Positions 45,957-54,964 of a stretch of 64,000 bases of DNA are shown one piece after another (the first letter of the stretch is position 1; each line of letters opens with the position of its first letter). Source of the stretch: Paenibacillus silvisoli (GTDB lineage Bacteria; Bacillota; Bacilli; Paenibacillales; Paenibacillaceae); contig NZ_CP133017.1 in NCBI RefSeq assembly GCF_030866765.1, positions 1,641,001 through 1,705,000 on the forward strand, given 5' to 3'. The notes beneath the pieces were generated by a model. It had not been told where the DNA came from, did not search any database, and saw only the letters and a program-made list of their open reading frames with translations. Position numbers and translations under genes: made by a program.

Positions 45957-46973
45957 ATGACCACCATTAAAGACCTGGCTAAAGCAACGGGGTTGTCCGT
46001 GACGACCGTGTCCAGAGCGCTTAACGGATACAGCGACGTCAACGAAGACACGCGCAAGAAAATCAAGCAAGCCGCCGAGGAATTGAATTACCGTCCCAGC
46101 GCCGCCGCCAGAAGTCTTGTGATGAAGAAGTCGAGAACGATCGGGGTCATCATCTCGGACATTAACCGGGAAGGCGTCAAGGACGCGGTCGCATACGAGA
46201 TTCTATGCGGCATTAACGACCGGTCGACGATGCTCGACTACGACATCCTGCTGTTCAGCACCAGCTCGAAGAAGCAGCAGAAGAAATCGTACTCCGACCT
46301 GTGCAAGGAGCGAGGCGTAGACGGCGCGATCGTTTTCGGCCTTCGGGTCAACGATCCGTATCTGGAAGAAATCGTGCGCAAAGCCGATTTTCCGTGCGTG
46401 CTCATCGACATTCCGGTCGAGAACAAGAACGCGGGCCATGTCACGACGGACAACGTGTACGGGGCGAAGCTTGCGGTCCATCATCTGCTGGAGCTCGGTC
46501 ATCGCAAAATCGCCATGATCAACGGGCACAACGAGGCGGCAGTCAGCATCAGCCGGCTGCAGGGCTATAAGCTGGCGCTTGAACAAGCCGGCATTCCGTA
46601 CGATCCGGCGCTCGTCTTCGACGGCAACTTCTCCGAGGACGGCGGCTGCGAAGCGATGTACCGGATTTTGCTGAACCATCCCGATGTGACCGCGGTATTC
46701 TCGGCCAGCGATCTCATGGTGCTCGGCGCGCTAAGGGCGATGGAGAAGCTGAACCGCCGCGTGCCGCAGACGCTTTCGATCGTAGGCTACGACGACATTC
46801 CGGTCGCGTCCTACTGTTCGCCGAAGCTGACGACGGTGCGTCAGGATAAATACGAAATGGGCTATCAATCGGCGCAGCTGGTCATCGACATGATCGAGAA
46901 CCGCCAAGTCAACCGAAAGATCGTCTTGCAAAATGAATTGATCGTACGCGAAAGCACGAAAGCGATTCCTTAA
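45957..46973 (+). CDS. LacI family transcriptional regulator
   Basis: 338 aa. HTH at the N-terminus (TTIKDLAKATGLSVTTVSRAL), hinge YRPSAAARSL, sugar-binding core to the end. It precedes an importer and alpha-galactosidase. Operators with AAACGTTT cores occur at 45926 and 47018, so it likely represses itself and the importer in the absence of an alpha-galactoside; the inducer is inferred. Confidence 0.93.
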   Translation: MTTIKDLAKATGLSVTTVSRALNGYSDVNEDTRKKIKQAAEELNYRPSAAARSLVMKKSRTIGVIISDINREGVKDAVAYEILCGINDRSTMLDYDILLFSTSSKKQQKKSYSDLCKERGVDGAIVFGLRVNDPYLEEIVRKADFPCVLIDIPVENKNAGHVTTDNVYGAKLAVHHLLELGHRKIAMINGHNEAAVSISRLQGYKLALEQAGIPYDPALVFDGNFSEDGGCEAMYRILLNHPDVTAVFSASDLMVLGALRAMEKLNRRVPQTLSIVGYDDIPVASYCSPKLTTVRQDKYEMGYQSAQLVIDMIENRQVNRKIVLQNELIVRESTKAIP

Positions 46974-47006
46974 ACGACCGTGCAGGAGAAGCAGGAGGGC
47001 TTTTTT

Positions 47007-47031
47007 TATAATATTTTCCAAAACGTTTCGG
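47007..47031 (+). promoter_or_regulatory. promoter -10 and operator of third importer
   Basis: TATAAT at 47007-47012 followed by CAAAACGTTTCGG (47019-47031), an imperfect copy of the palindrome at 45926. No clear -35 is seen. Confidence 0.6.
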
Positions 47032-47056
47032 ATATTTCCGGGGGTGAGCGACGAGG

Positions 47057-47971
47057 ATGAATACGAAGAAGAGATGGTGGACCCGTTCCAGACGCGAAGC
47101 GCTTGACGGCTATGTGTTTATGACGCCGGCCATTCTCGGGCTGCTGTTCTTTATGCTTGGTCCGATCGGCGCGTCGGCGTACTTCAGCTTTACCGAATAT
47201 GACATTTTGAGCACCCCCAAATGGGTGGGCCTCGACAATTACGTCAACTTGTTCAAGGACTCGCTGTTCTGGCAGTCGCTGAGGGTGACGATGATCTACT
47301 CCGTCGTCAGCGTACCGCTCGGTTTGACCGTATCCTTGGCGCTCGCGCTGCTGCTCAACAAAAACATTCGCGGCATCTTTCTTTTCCGGACGATTTTCTA
47401 CTTGCCTGCCGTTATGTCCGGCGTAGCGGTCGCGCTGCTGTGGAAATGGATTTTCAACCCGGATTTCGGACTCATCAACTGGGCGATCGGCCTGCTCAGC
47501 CTCGAAGGGCCGAAATGGTTCATCGACGAGCAATGGGCGCTCCCGCCGATCATTATCATGAGCCTGTGGGGCGTAGGCGGCAGCATGCTGGTCTACCTCG
47601 CCGGCCTGCAGGGCATCCCGACGGACCTGTACGAAGCGGCCGAAATCGACGGCGCGAACAAGCGCAAGCAGTTCCGTCACATAACGCTTCCGATGCTGTC
47701 GCCGGTTATTTTCTTCAACCTCATTACCGGCATTATCGGCGCGCTGCAGGTGTTTACGGAAGGCTTCATTATGACGCAGGGCGGTCCGAACAACGCGACG
47801 TTGTTCAGCGTGCTGTACCTGTACCGCAACGCCTTCTCGTACTTGCAGATGGGCTACGCATCCGCGCTCGCCTGGGTGCTCTTCCTGATCATCCTTGCCT
47901 TTACGCTCATTATTTTCAAATCGTCGCCGATGTGGGTTTTCTACGAAGGGAACAGGAGGTCGGGAAAATAG
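47057..47971 (+). CDS. sugar ABC transporter permease, UgpA/MsmF type
   Basis: 304 aa, six helices, EAA loop YEAAEIDGANKRKQFRHITLPM. First gene after the operator; the second permease starts one base after its stop. Carbohydrate uptake-1 family. Confidence 0.93.
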   Translation: MNTKKRWWTRSRREALDGYVFMTPAILGLLFFMLGPIGASAYFSFTEYDILSTPKWVGLDNYVNLFKDSLFWQSLRVTMIYSVVSVPLGLTVSLALALLLNKNIRGIFLFRTIFYLPAVMSGVAVALLWKWIFNPDFGLINWAIGLLSLEGPKWFIDEQWALPPIIIMSLWGVGGSMLVYLAGLQGIPTDLYEAAEIDGANKRKQFRHITLPMLSPVIFFNLITGIIGALQVFTEGFIMTQGGPNNATLFSVLYLYRNAFSYLQMGYASALAWVLFLIILAFTLIIFKSSPMWVFYEGNRRSGK

Positions 47972-47972
47972 T

Positions 47973-48860
47973 ATGAACACCGTTACGCCTACCAACCACG
48001 CGCCTGTCCGTAGAGGCATGTCGAGGAGCCAGTCGGAGCGGCTGTCCACCTGGTTCAGCTATGCGCTCCTGGTTCTCGGTTCCATCGTCATTCTCGTTCC
48101 GTTTGCCTGGATGATTTCCACCTCGTTGAAAATGAAAGCGGACGTGTACATCTTCCCGCCGCAATGGATTCCGAATCCGATCCAATGGCACAACTACGTG
48201 GAAGCGTTCACGACGTTCCCGTTCGACTTGTACACCTACAACTCTCTCATCATCGTCGTGTTCGTCTTGATTGGGACGCTGTTCTCTTGTTCCTTCTCCG
48301 CTTATGGCTTCTCGCGGCTGCAGGCGCCGGGACGCAACTTCATCTTCATGGTGCTGCTGGCGACGATGATGCTGCCAAGCGCCGTCACGATGGTGCCGAT
48401 CTATTTGTTCTTCAACAAGCTGGGCTGGGTGGATACGTTTATGCCGCTGATCGTTCCCGCCTGGTTCGGAAGCGCCTTCTTCATCTTCATGATGCGGCAG
48501 TTTTTCATGGGTATCCCGTATGAGCTGGAGGATTCCGCCCGGATCGACGGCTGTTCGACGTACGGCATTTGGGCGCGGATCATGGTTCCGCTCAGCAAGC
48601 CGGTGCTCGTAACCGTAGCGGTGTTTACGTTTATGGGGACGTGGAACGATTTTATGGGACCGCTCATTTACTTGACGGATGAAAACAAACGTACGCTCGC
48701 TCTCGGTCTTTCCTACTTCCAGGGCTCCGCAAGGTCCGCGCCGGATTTGCATTTGCTGATGGCCGCCTCCTTGTATGCCATAGCTCCATGCGTAATTCTG
48801 TATTTCCTTTGCCAGAAAATTTTTGTCAAAGGCATGGTTTTCACCGGTGTGAAAGGGTAG
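47973..48860 (+). CDS. sugar ABC transporter permease, UgpE/MsmG type
   Basis: About 295 aa, six helices, EAA loop YELEDSARIDGCSTYGIW and C-terminal KIFVKGMVFTGVKG. ATG 47973 chosen, with AGGAGG about 13 bases upstream inside the previous gene; the upstream frame extension is rejected as it overlaps the partner gene by 77 bp. Confidence 0.92.
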   Translation: MNTVTPTNHAPVRRGMSRSQSERLSTWFSYALLVLGSIVILVPFAWMISTSLKMKADVYIFPPQWIPNPIQWHNYVEAFTTFPFDLYTYNSLIIVVFVLIGTLFSCSFSAYGFSRLQAPGRNFIFMVLLATMMLPSAVTMVPIYLFFNKLGWVDTFMPLIVPAWFGSAFFIFMMRQFFMGIPYELEDSARIDGCSTYGIWARIMVPLSKPVLVTVAVFTFMGTWNDFMGPLIYLTDENKRTLALGLSYFQGSARSAPDLHLLMAASLYAIAPCVILYFLCQKIFVKGMVFTGVKG

Positions 48861-48886
48861 TCAAAACACAGAAAAGAGGGATCGGT

Positions 48887-50185
48887 ATGGTACGCAAACG
48901 CAAGCTGGCTTTGGTTCTGGCGGTCGTCCTGGCGCTGTCGACGGTTTTGTACGGCTGCAGCGGCGGCAATGGGGACGGAGGCTCGGGCAGCAAGGACGAG
49001 AAGGTGACGCTGAACTTCATCCGCTGGTCGAACGGCCCCGCGCTGGACGATGAAGAGAAAGACAAGGTCAAACGCTTCAACGATGCGCATCCGAACATTC
49101 AAGTGAAAATGACGCTGCTCCCATGGGACGAAACCTTTAAAAAGATAGAGATGTCCCTCGCGTCGAACTCGCCGGTAGACCTGTTCTACTGGGACGTTCC
49201 GGCTTACGCCTGGTACAAAAAAGGACTGATGAAAAATCTTCAGCCGTACTTCGACCGCGATCTGAAAATGGCGGACTTCGACGAGAAGCTGTTCGAGCCG
49301 TTCAAATTCGACGGCAGCAACATGTACGTCGCGCCTGAAAACTATCAGACGCTGGTGCTGTACTACAACAAAGACATGTTCGATAAAGCGGGCGTCGCTT
49401 ATCCGGACACGAACTGGAACTGGGACGATTTCCTTGACGCGGCGAAGAAGCTGACGATCAAGGAAGGCGACAAAACGGTGCAATTCGGCACGACGATGTC
49501 GCTTGGCGCATGGTGGGGCTGGATGGCGCTTAGCCAAGAGCAAGGCGGAGCGCTTGCGCCGAACATCCACGATCCGGAGAAGCTGTCGTTCAATACGCCG
49601 GAGACGAAGAATGCGCTGCAATACTTGCAGGATCTGATCTATAAGCACCACGTTGCTCCGGATGCGGCGCAGGCGAGCGCGCTCGGCGGCGACTTCCTGA
49701 CCGGCAAAATCGCGATGTATGTCGGCGGCGACTGGGATCTCGGCTCTCTGAAAGAGAAGAAGGATCTGAAGTGGGGCATGGCGACGATGCCGAAGTGGGG
49801 AGACCAGCGCGTCGTTCCATACTGGATGGGCGGCTATGCGATGACGGAGAAAACGAAGCATCCTGACCAAGCTTGGGAGTTTATCAAGTGGACGATGACG
49901 GACAACCAGGAAACGCTCGCGAAGCAGCAATCGTGGATTCCGGTCAACAAGACGGCGCTGTCGAAGGTGGAAACGCCGGCATGGGCGCCGGAAGGCTACC
50001 AGGATGCGCGCTTCGACTGGATGAAGTACGGCAACATCGGCGATATTTATCACCTCAGATGGCGCGAAGCGCAGGATAAGGCGATTTCGCCGATCGTGGA
50101 TCAAATTTTCGCGAACAAAATTACGGTTGACGACGCTCTGAAGAAGATGGAAGAGCAGGTTAACGAAATTATCGCGAAGAAATAG
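48887..50185 (+). CDS. sugar-binding lipoprotein (family 1)
   Basis: 432 aa. Signal peptide and lipobox VLYGC, Gly/Asp linker, then SBP_bac domain (LNFIRWSNGP, AWEFIKWTM near the C-terminus). AGAGGG upstream of the ATG at 48887. Third part of the importer. Its neighbour, an alpha-galactosidase, suggests melibiose, raffinose or galactosides. Confidence 0.92.
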   Translation: MVRKRKLALVLAVVLALSTVLYGCSGGNGDGGSGSKDEKVTLNFIRWSNGPALDDEEKDKVKRFNDAHPNIQVKMTLLPWDETFKKIEMSLASNSPVDLFYWDVPAYAWYKKGLMKNLQPYFDRDLKMADFDEKLFEPFKFDGSNMYVAPENYQTLVLYYNKDMFDKAGVAYPDTNWNWDDFLDAAKKLTIKEGDKTVQFGTTMSLGAWWGWMALSQEQGGALAPNIHDPEKLSFNTPETKNALQYLQDLIYKHHVAPDAAQASALGGDFLTGKIAMYVGGDWDLGSLKEKKDLKWGMATMPKWGDQRVVPYWMGGYAMTEKTKHPDQAWEFIKWTMTDNQETLAKQQSWIPVNKTALSKVETPAWAPEGYQDARFDWMKYGNIGDIYHLRWREAQDKAISPIVDQIFANKITVDDALKKMEEQVNEIIAKK

Positions 50186-50196
50186 GGAATAAGAAG

Positions 50197-50241
50197 AGGC
50201 TGCGCTTTCGAGTAGAATGTCTACTTTGGGGCGCAGCCTTT
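50197..50241 (+). terminator. hairpin between lipoprotein and alpha-galactosidase genes
   Basis: AGGCTGCGC (50197-50205) pairs with GCGCAGCCT (50231-50239), with an inner AGTAGA/TCTACT stem; only a short T tail, so perhaps partial termination. Confidence 0.6.
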
Positions 50242-50292
50242 GGTGTGGAGTGAACAAACCTACATACATTGAAGCATAGGAGCGTGAGCAGG

Positions 50293-52302
50293 TTGCATCA
50301 TTTAGGCGCTGTAATAGAAGGAACGGAATTCGCGGTTTACGTGAATGGGACGCGGATAGACAGTCAAACGGAAGGCGTGCAGCTGGAGGGGACGGAGGAA
50401 CGTTTCGGCTCGGGAGCGGCTGCGTCAGGAACGCGGCATGTGGTGGCTTCGTATCGCTATGCCCCACTACGGCTGGCGATTGAGAGTCATGTTGCCTTGT
50501 ATGAAGGCGAGCAGCTCGTCCGCCGCTGGGTGTCGGTGCGAAACGAGGGTGCGGACGCGGTGACGGTCGAGCGGGTGGATTCGTTCGTATTGACGCTGCC
50601 TGCGGACGAATGGACGGTTCTCCACTACAAGAGCGATTGGGGCGCGGAGTTCGAGCCGGTGCGGGTACCCCTTGCTGGCGAGGACGTTATTTTGGAGACG
50701 CGAAAAGGGCGTTCCTCGAAGGATATGCATCCATGGATGAGCGTGATCGGAAGCGGCGGCGAAGTGCTGACCATATCGCCGATGTGGTCCGGGAACTGGA
50801 TTTTGCGCTGCGTTGCCGAAGGCGGCGCGTACGCCGTCAGCGGGGGCTTGCACGATTGGGAGTTCTCCAAGCAGCTGGAGCCGGGACAGGCAATGGACGG
50901 CGTACATGTGGCGATGGCCGTTGGAAGCGGCGGCGATCTGAATACGACGTCGATTCCGTTCGCCCGCGTCGGCCGCAAGCACTGGTATGCGCAGAACGGT
51001 TTCTCCCAATCGCTGCCGGCCGAGTGGAATCATTGGTGGAGCTATGAGGACAAGACGATCAATGAAGAGGTGTTCCGCGCGAATGCGGCGGAAGCCGCGA
51101 AGCTTGGCATTGAAATATGCACGCTCGACGCCGGCTGGTTCGGTCCGTCGGATGTCGCGTCGGAGTGGTACGAATACCGAGGCGACTGGGAAATGGTCAA
51201 CACGGTTCGCTTTCCGAGCGGCATCCGTGCACTGTCGGACTATGTACATGGCCTTGGCATGAAGTTCGGATTGTGGTGCGAAATCGAGGCCCTCGGCAAG
51301 TCCGCCGCCTTGTCGCAGCGCTATCCGTCGTTCCCGGCGCGGAGGGACGGCGAGCCGCTCGGCTATTTGTGCTTCGGCAATCCGGAGGTCCAGGATTGGG
51401 CGGTTGGCATGCTGGACAAGCTGATTAGCGGCTACGACTGCCAGTGGATCAAGCTGGATTTTAACCTTGACCCGCAGGCCGGGTGCAATTGCACGGATCA
51501 CGGGCATGGAGCTGGAGACGGTCTATTCGAACACTATAACGGCTACTACCGCGTGCTGGATCGCGTTCGCGGGATGCATCCGGACGTCATTCTCGAAAAT
51601 TGCTCCTCCGGCGGCTTGCGGATTGACCTCGGCATGATGCAGCATACGCATACGACGTTTTTAAGCGATCCGGACTGGCCCGAGCACAGCCTGCAAGTCT
51701 TTTGGGGCGCGACGACGATGCTGGCGCCGGAAGTGTGCCTTCACTGGAGCTACTCGGAGTTTCTGTGGGACTACGAGAAGCAGCGGTTTAATCCGCTGTC
51801 GCCGGATCTCGAGCCGCACCAGTTCGATTATTACACCCGCATCGCGATGATGCGCGGGTTCGGCATTTCGCAGAAGCTGCCGCAAATGCCGGAATGGATG
51901 CGCGCGCGGCTGGCCCACCATATCGGCTTGTACAGGGACAAGGTGAAGCCTTTTGTCCGTTCGGCCGACCTGTATCGGTTGACCGGGCAGCCGGTCCGCG
52001 GCGGGCACGGCGACTGCTGGTCGGCATTCCAGTACAGCATGCCTGAGGGCGAGGAGCATATCGTGTTCGTTTTCCGCCTGCCGGGCGGAGAAGAGGAGCG
52101 GACCATCGTGCTGCAAGGGCTGGATGCGGAGGCGGTTTATTTGGTGAGCGAGCTGGACGGAGGGGAGGCTGAGGGAAGCGTTGGAACCGCGAAGCAGGTT
52201 GAGCCGGTTCTGCGTACCGGTGCGGAGCTGCTGGCGAAAGGGATTGCTTTTGGCGGTTTGGCAGTGGAGGAATCGGTGATTTTGAGCGTGGTAAAGCAAT
52301 GA
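50293..52302 (+). CDS. GH36 alpha-galactosidase
   Basis: About 669 aa, cytoplasmic. N-terminal beta-sandwich; barrel motifs CTLDAGWFG, GLWCEIEALG, KLDFNLDP (nucleophile Asp 389), NCSSGG and LSDPDWPEHS (acid/base near Asp 459). TTG 50293 is ten bases after AGGAG; GTG 50284 is one base after it. It hydrolyses terminal alpha-galactose from imported oligosaccharides. The operon with the third importer is inferred from its position after the hairpin. Confidence 0.92.
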   Translation: MHHLGAVIEGTEFAVYVNGTRIDSQTEGVQLEGTEERFGSGAAASGTRHVVASYRYAPLRLAIESHVALYEGEQLVRRWVSVRNEGADAVTVERVDSFVLTLPADEWTVLHYKSDWGAEFEPVRVPLAGEDVILETRKGRSSKDMHPWMSVIGSGGEVLTISPMWSGNWILRCVAEGGAYAVSGGLHDWEFSKQLEPGQAMDGVHVAMAVGSGGDLNTTSIPFARVGRKHWYAQNGFSQSLPAEWNHWWSYEDKTINEEVFRANAAEAAKLGIEICTLDAGWFGPSDVASEWYEYRGDWEMVNTVRFPSGIRALSDYVHGLGMKFGLWCEIEALGKSAALSQRYPSFPARRDGEPLGYLCFGNPEVQDWAVGMLDKLISGYDCQWIKLDFNLDPQAGCNCTDHGHGAGDGLFEHYNGYYRVLDRVRGMHPDVILENCSSGGLRIDLGMMQHTHTTFLSDPDWPEHSLQVFWGATTMLAPEVCLHWSYSEFLWDYEKQRFNPLSPDLEPHQFDYYTRIAMMRGFGISQKLPQMPEWMRARLAHHIGLYRDKVKPFVRSADLYRLTGQPVRGGHGDCWSAFQYSMPEGEEHIVFVFRLPGGEEERTIVLQGLDAEAVYLVSELDGGEAEGSVGTAKQVEPVLRTGAELLAKGIAFGGLAVEESVILSVVKQ

Positions 52303-52382
52303 GTATGGGTGGAAATAAATCGTAAAAGTTAACCAAATTTTCCCTTAATTGGTTATATTGATTTTTTCTTGCGGCCTGCTTT

Positions 52383-52391
52383 TGGTATAAT
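52383..52391 (+). promoter_or_regulatory. extended -10 promoter of transglutaminase-like gene
   Basis: TGGTATAAT (TGn then TATAAT), 52 bp upstream of the start, in a 140-bp gap. An AT-rich inverted repeat around 52331-52354 may end the upstream gene. Confidence 0.6.
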
Positions 52392-52442
52392 GGTAAGAAT
52401 CGCTATTATGTCCAAGGTTCGCAAGAAGGGAGTTAAAGGGAT

Positions 52443-53225
52443 ATGTTCCGATTTATAACCAGATTGGCGTTCGTCGCGTTGATTCTCGGCATGTGCCTTG
52501 GCTCTCAGTTCGGGGGACAGCCGGTTCATGCCGAAACGGCGAGCTCGACGCTGCCTCAGCTGCGGGAAGAAATTTTGCGGCAGGTGCTGCAGCAGCAGGC
52601 TGATATTTCAATTACCTACATGGGCGACCGCAAGGAGCTGTCCGAGCAGTTTCCTGCGCTCTTGAAAGATGTGTTCGACGAGAACGATTATATCGCGTAC
52701 ATTGTCGATTCCTACTTATATACGATCCGCACCTGGAGCAAAACGGCCAAAATCAAGCTGACAATCACATTCCGCGAAACGGCGGAGCAAACCGCGCAGG
52801 TGGATCAGCGGATTGCCGAGGTGCTTCCGTCGGTGGTGCTCGAGCGGATGACGCTGATCGAGAAAGTCACGTACATTCACGATTGGATCGTAAAGAATCT
52901 CGCCTACGATACATCGTTGCAGCGCTATACGGCGAGCGAGGCGCTAAATACCGGTACGGCGGTGTGCCAAGGGTACTCGCTGCTGACTCACCGGATGCTG
53001 TCGCATGCCGGGGTGGAGTCGATGATCGTGGAGGGGACGGTGGACTCCGGAAGCCATGTGTGGAATATGGTAAGGCTGCCAAACGGCTGGCGCCATATGG
53101 ACGTCACGTGGGACGATCCGCTGCCGGATAAGCCCGACAAGGTCAGCCATGCGTATTTTCTGAAGAGCGACAGCGAGATGAGGCGGGATCATAGCTGGAC
53201 GAAGGCGTATCCGGCTGCGAAGTAG
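52443..53225 (+). CDS. secreted transglutaminase-like protein
   Basis: 260 aa. Signal peptide cleaved near AHA/ETA-like PVHAE (about 30). Cysteine-protease-like core: Cys in GTAVCQGYS, His in SHVWNMV, Asp in HMDVTWDDP, as in transglutaminase-like superfamily. The substrate may be a cell-wall or surface protein. AAGGGAG upstream. Confidence 0.87.
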   Translation: MFRFITRLAFVALILGMCLGSQFGGQPVHAETASSTLPQLREEILRQVLQQQADISITYMGDRKELSEQFPALLKDVFDENDYIAYIVDSYLYTIRTWSKTAKIKLTITFRETAEQTAQVDQRIAEVLPSVVLERMTLIEKVTYIHDWIVKNLAYDTSLQRYTASEALNTGTAVCQGYSLLTHRMLSHAGVESMIVEGTVDSGSHVWNMVRLPNGWRHMDVTWDDPLPDKPDKVSHAYFLKSDSEMRRDHSWTKAYPAAK

Positions 53226-53234
53226 CACGAATAG

Positions 53235-53273
53235 AAAAAGACCAATTTCTCCGTAAGGGAAATTGGTCTTTTT
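53235..53273 (+). terminator. terminator of transglutaminase-like gene
   Basis: A 15-bp stem (53235-53249 with 53259-53273) bordered by A5 and T5, so bidirectional in form. Confidence 0.9.
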
Positions 53274-53299
53274 GGTCTGTCGGCAGTTGGAAAACGGTC

Positions 53300-53482
53300 T
53301 AACGAACTCCAGCGCCGCTATTTCGTCAAATTTGCTTCCATTTGAAATCTAACGAACTCCACGAGCGTTATTTCTTGTAAAAGAGGCAAAAACCAGCGAA
53401 ATAGAGCCAAATAGCGTCTCCTGAGTTCGTTAAAGTTTGAAATCGATCTTATGAGCGCAAATAAGCGCTGTACGATTCGTTA
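53300..53482. repeat. four-unit palindromic element, copy B (TAACGAACTC type)
   Basis: Units of 24 bp at 53300 and 53350 (forward), 53409 and 53459 (reverse), spacings 50-59-50, total 183 bp. Unit cores match copy A. It fills the 330-bp gap between a terminator and the convergent minus-strand gene. Confidence 0.85.
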
Positions 53483-53554
53483 GCCTTCCTTCTAGGTGTG
53501 GCTTTGTACGGGCAACAAGTGCTGGCAGCAAAGTACGGGGCACCGCACCTGCTA

Positions 53555-54736
53555 TTACTCGCTGCCGCTTTGCTTGTCGCGGCTTTGCGTCATTTGCTGC
53601 CAGACGGAGCCGGCAGCTTCTTCCCCGCGCTCAATGCGCTCGAGCGCGATACGGGCTTGCAGGCTGACCTCGAATTCGGGGTCAGCCGCCGCGGCGCGCA
53701 GCGCCTCGGCCGCGGAGTCGTCGCCGACCTCGTACAGGAAGCGGGCGGCCCGCCAGCGGACGAGCTTGTTGCGGTCGCGCAGCGCTTCGATCATCGGCGG
53801 GATCGCGGCGGGGTCGCCAAGATCAGACAGCGTGTCGCCGGCGGTGCGGCGTACGGACGCTGAGCTGTCGCGCAGCGCTGCGAACAGCTGCGGCAGCGCC
53901 TCCGGCGAGCGCAGCTCGCCTAAGTAGACGACGGCCAGTCTCCGGATGGAGACGTTGTCGTCTTGGATCGCCTGGGCGAGCAGCGGCAGCATCGCCGGCT
54001 CCGGCACCGTGCGCGAGAGCGCTTCGTAGCGCACGCTCCAGTCCGGCGACGCGAGCCGCTCCGCGAGCTGCTCCGCCGTCAGCGGCGCGGGCCGCGCAGC
54101 CGGCGCCGCGGCAGCGGCATAGCCGCCGCTGCCGAGCGCGATCGCGGCGGCGGTCAATGCTTCAAGCCGCTCCTGCGGATACGCGGCTTCCAGCTCCTTC
54201 ACGAGCTCCGCGGCAATGTCCTCGGGCTCGCCGTAGCGGACCCCGAGCTCCTCCAGCATGCGCTCGCGGATCATCGAGGAGGCGGCTGCCTTGGTCACCG
54301 CCTCGGCAAACCGCGCGGGCATCGCCGCCCGCGACTCGGCGCCCCCCTGCGTGCGCACGCGCACCTGCATCGGGATGCCCCGATACAGCTGCACGAACGC
54401 ATGCGCCTCGCCGAAGGCCTCGCCCGCGCCAACCCCGGCCCCGGCGGCGCCTGCGGTTTCGCCGCCTACAGCCTCGCCGCCGCCGGCAAGCACGCGCCGC
54501 GCCTCGGCCAATATGCGCTCCCAGTCCGCCCCAGGCTTCCGGTCGAGCGCTATAAAATCCGCCGTGCGGAACAAACCCCGCACGCCTTCAAGGCCAAGCA
54601 GGCTGCGCAGCGGCTCCGGCGCGCCGGCCGCGTCAGCCGGGGCATAGCTCGCGCGCTGCCCGGCGGGCAGCTTCTCGCTGACGTTCAGCTTCATCGTATT
54701 CGGGCTCGGCGTCGGTTCGATTCCAAGCAATTTCAT
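53555..54736 (-). CDS. Nfu/NifU N-domain and HEAT-repeat protein (CvfC-like)
   Basis: 393 aa. The N-terminal Scaffold-protein-Nfu/NifU-N domain (IEPTPSPNTMKLNVSEKLPAG pattern) is followed by HEAT repeats (about 230-390, DDNVSIRRLAVVYLGEL). This layout matches staphylococcal conserved virulence factor C and B. subtilis YpgR. ATG 54736 follows GGGGGA; the frame extends to 54943 but this is rejected. A Gly/Ala-rich stretch (about 105-130) is low complexity and GC-rich. Confidence 0.85.
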   Translation of the reverse strand: MKLLGIEPTPSPNTMKLNVSEKLPAGQRASYAPADAAGAPEPLRSLLGLEGVRGLFRTADFIALDRKPGADWERILAEARRVLAGGGEAVGGETAGAAGAGVGAGEAFGEAHAFVQLYRGIPMQVRVRTQGGAESRAAMPARFAEAVTKAAASSMIRERMLEELGVRYGEPEDIAAELVKELEAAYPQERLEALTAAAIALGSGGYAAAAAPAARPAPLTAEQLAERLASPDWSVRYEALSRTVPEPAMLPLLAQAIQDDNVSIRRLAVVYLGELRSPEALPQLFAALRDSSASVRRTAGDTLSDLGDPAAIPPMIEALRDRNKLVRWRAARFLYEVGDDSAAEALRAAAADPEFEVSLQARIALERIERGEEAAGSVWQQMTQSRDKQSGSE

Positions 54737-54964
54737 CTCGTTTCCCCCAATCTCCTCGTTGCGTAGCTGCAAGGTAGATACGCTTTTTAAAACTAGTGTA
54801 AACCATTTCCCAAGCAAACCACAATTCGCCGAAAGCACCGATGCTCCCCGTTTGCTAATTCGATATAAGCTTGGTATCTTTGAAGTAGAGAAGGTTGTAT
54901 GATGCAGCCAATAGAATAGAATGGAAACCGACACACGAGACACGACGGGAGACGTGAGAGAACC

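Noticed and set aside
48713..50467. 584-codon minus-strand frame
   Set aside because: Covers the third binding protein in antisense; composition is typical of a shadow frame.
54737..54943. N-terminal extension of the Nfu/HEAT protein
   Set aside because: The Nfu-N domain starts right at the ATG at 54736 with GGGGGA upstream; the extension has no homologous look and overlaps the divergent promoter region.
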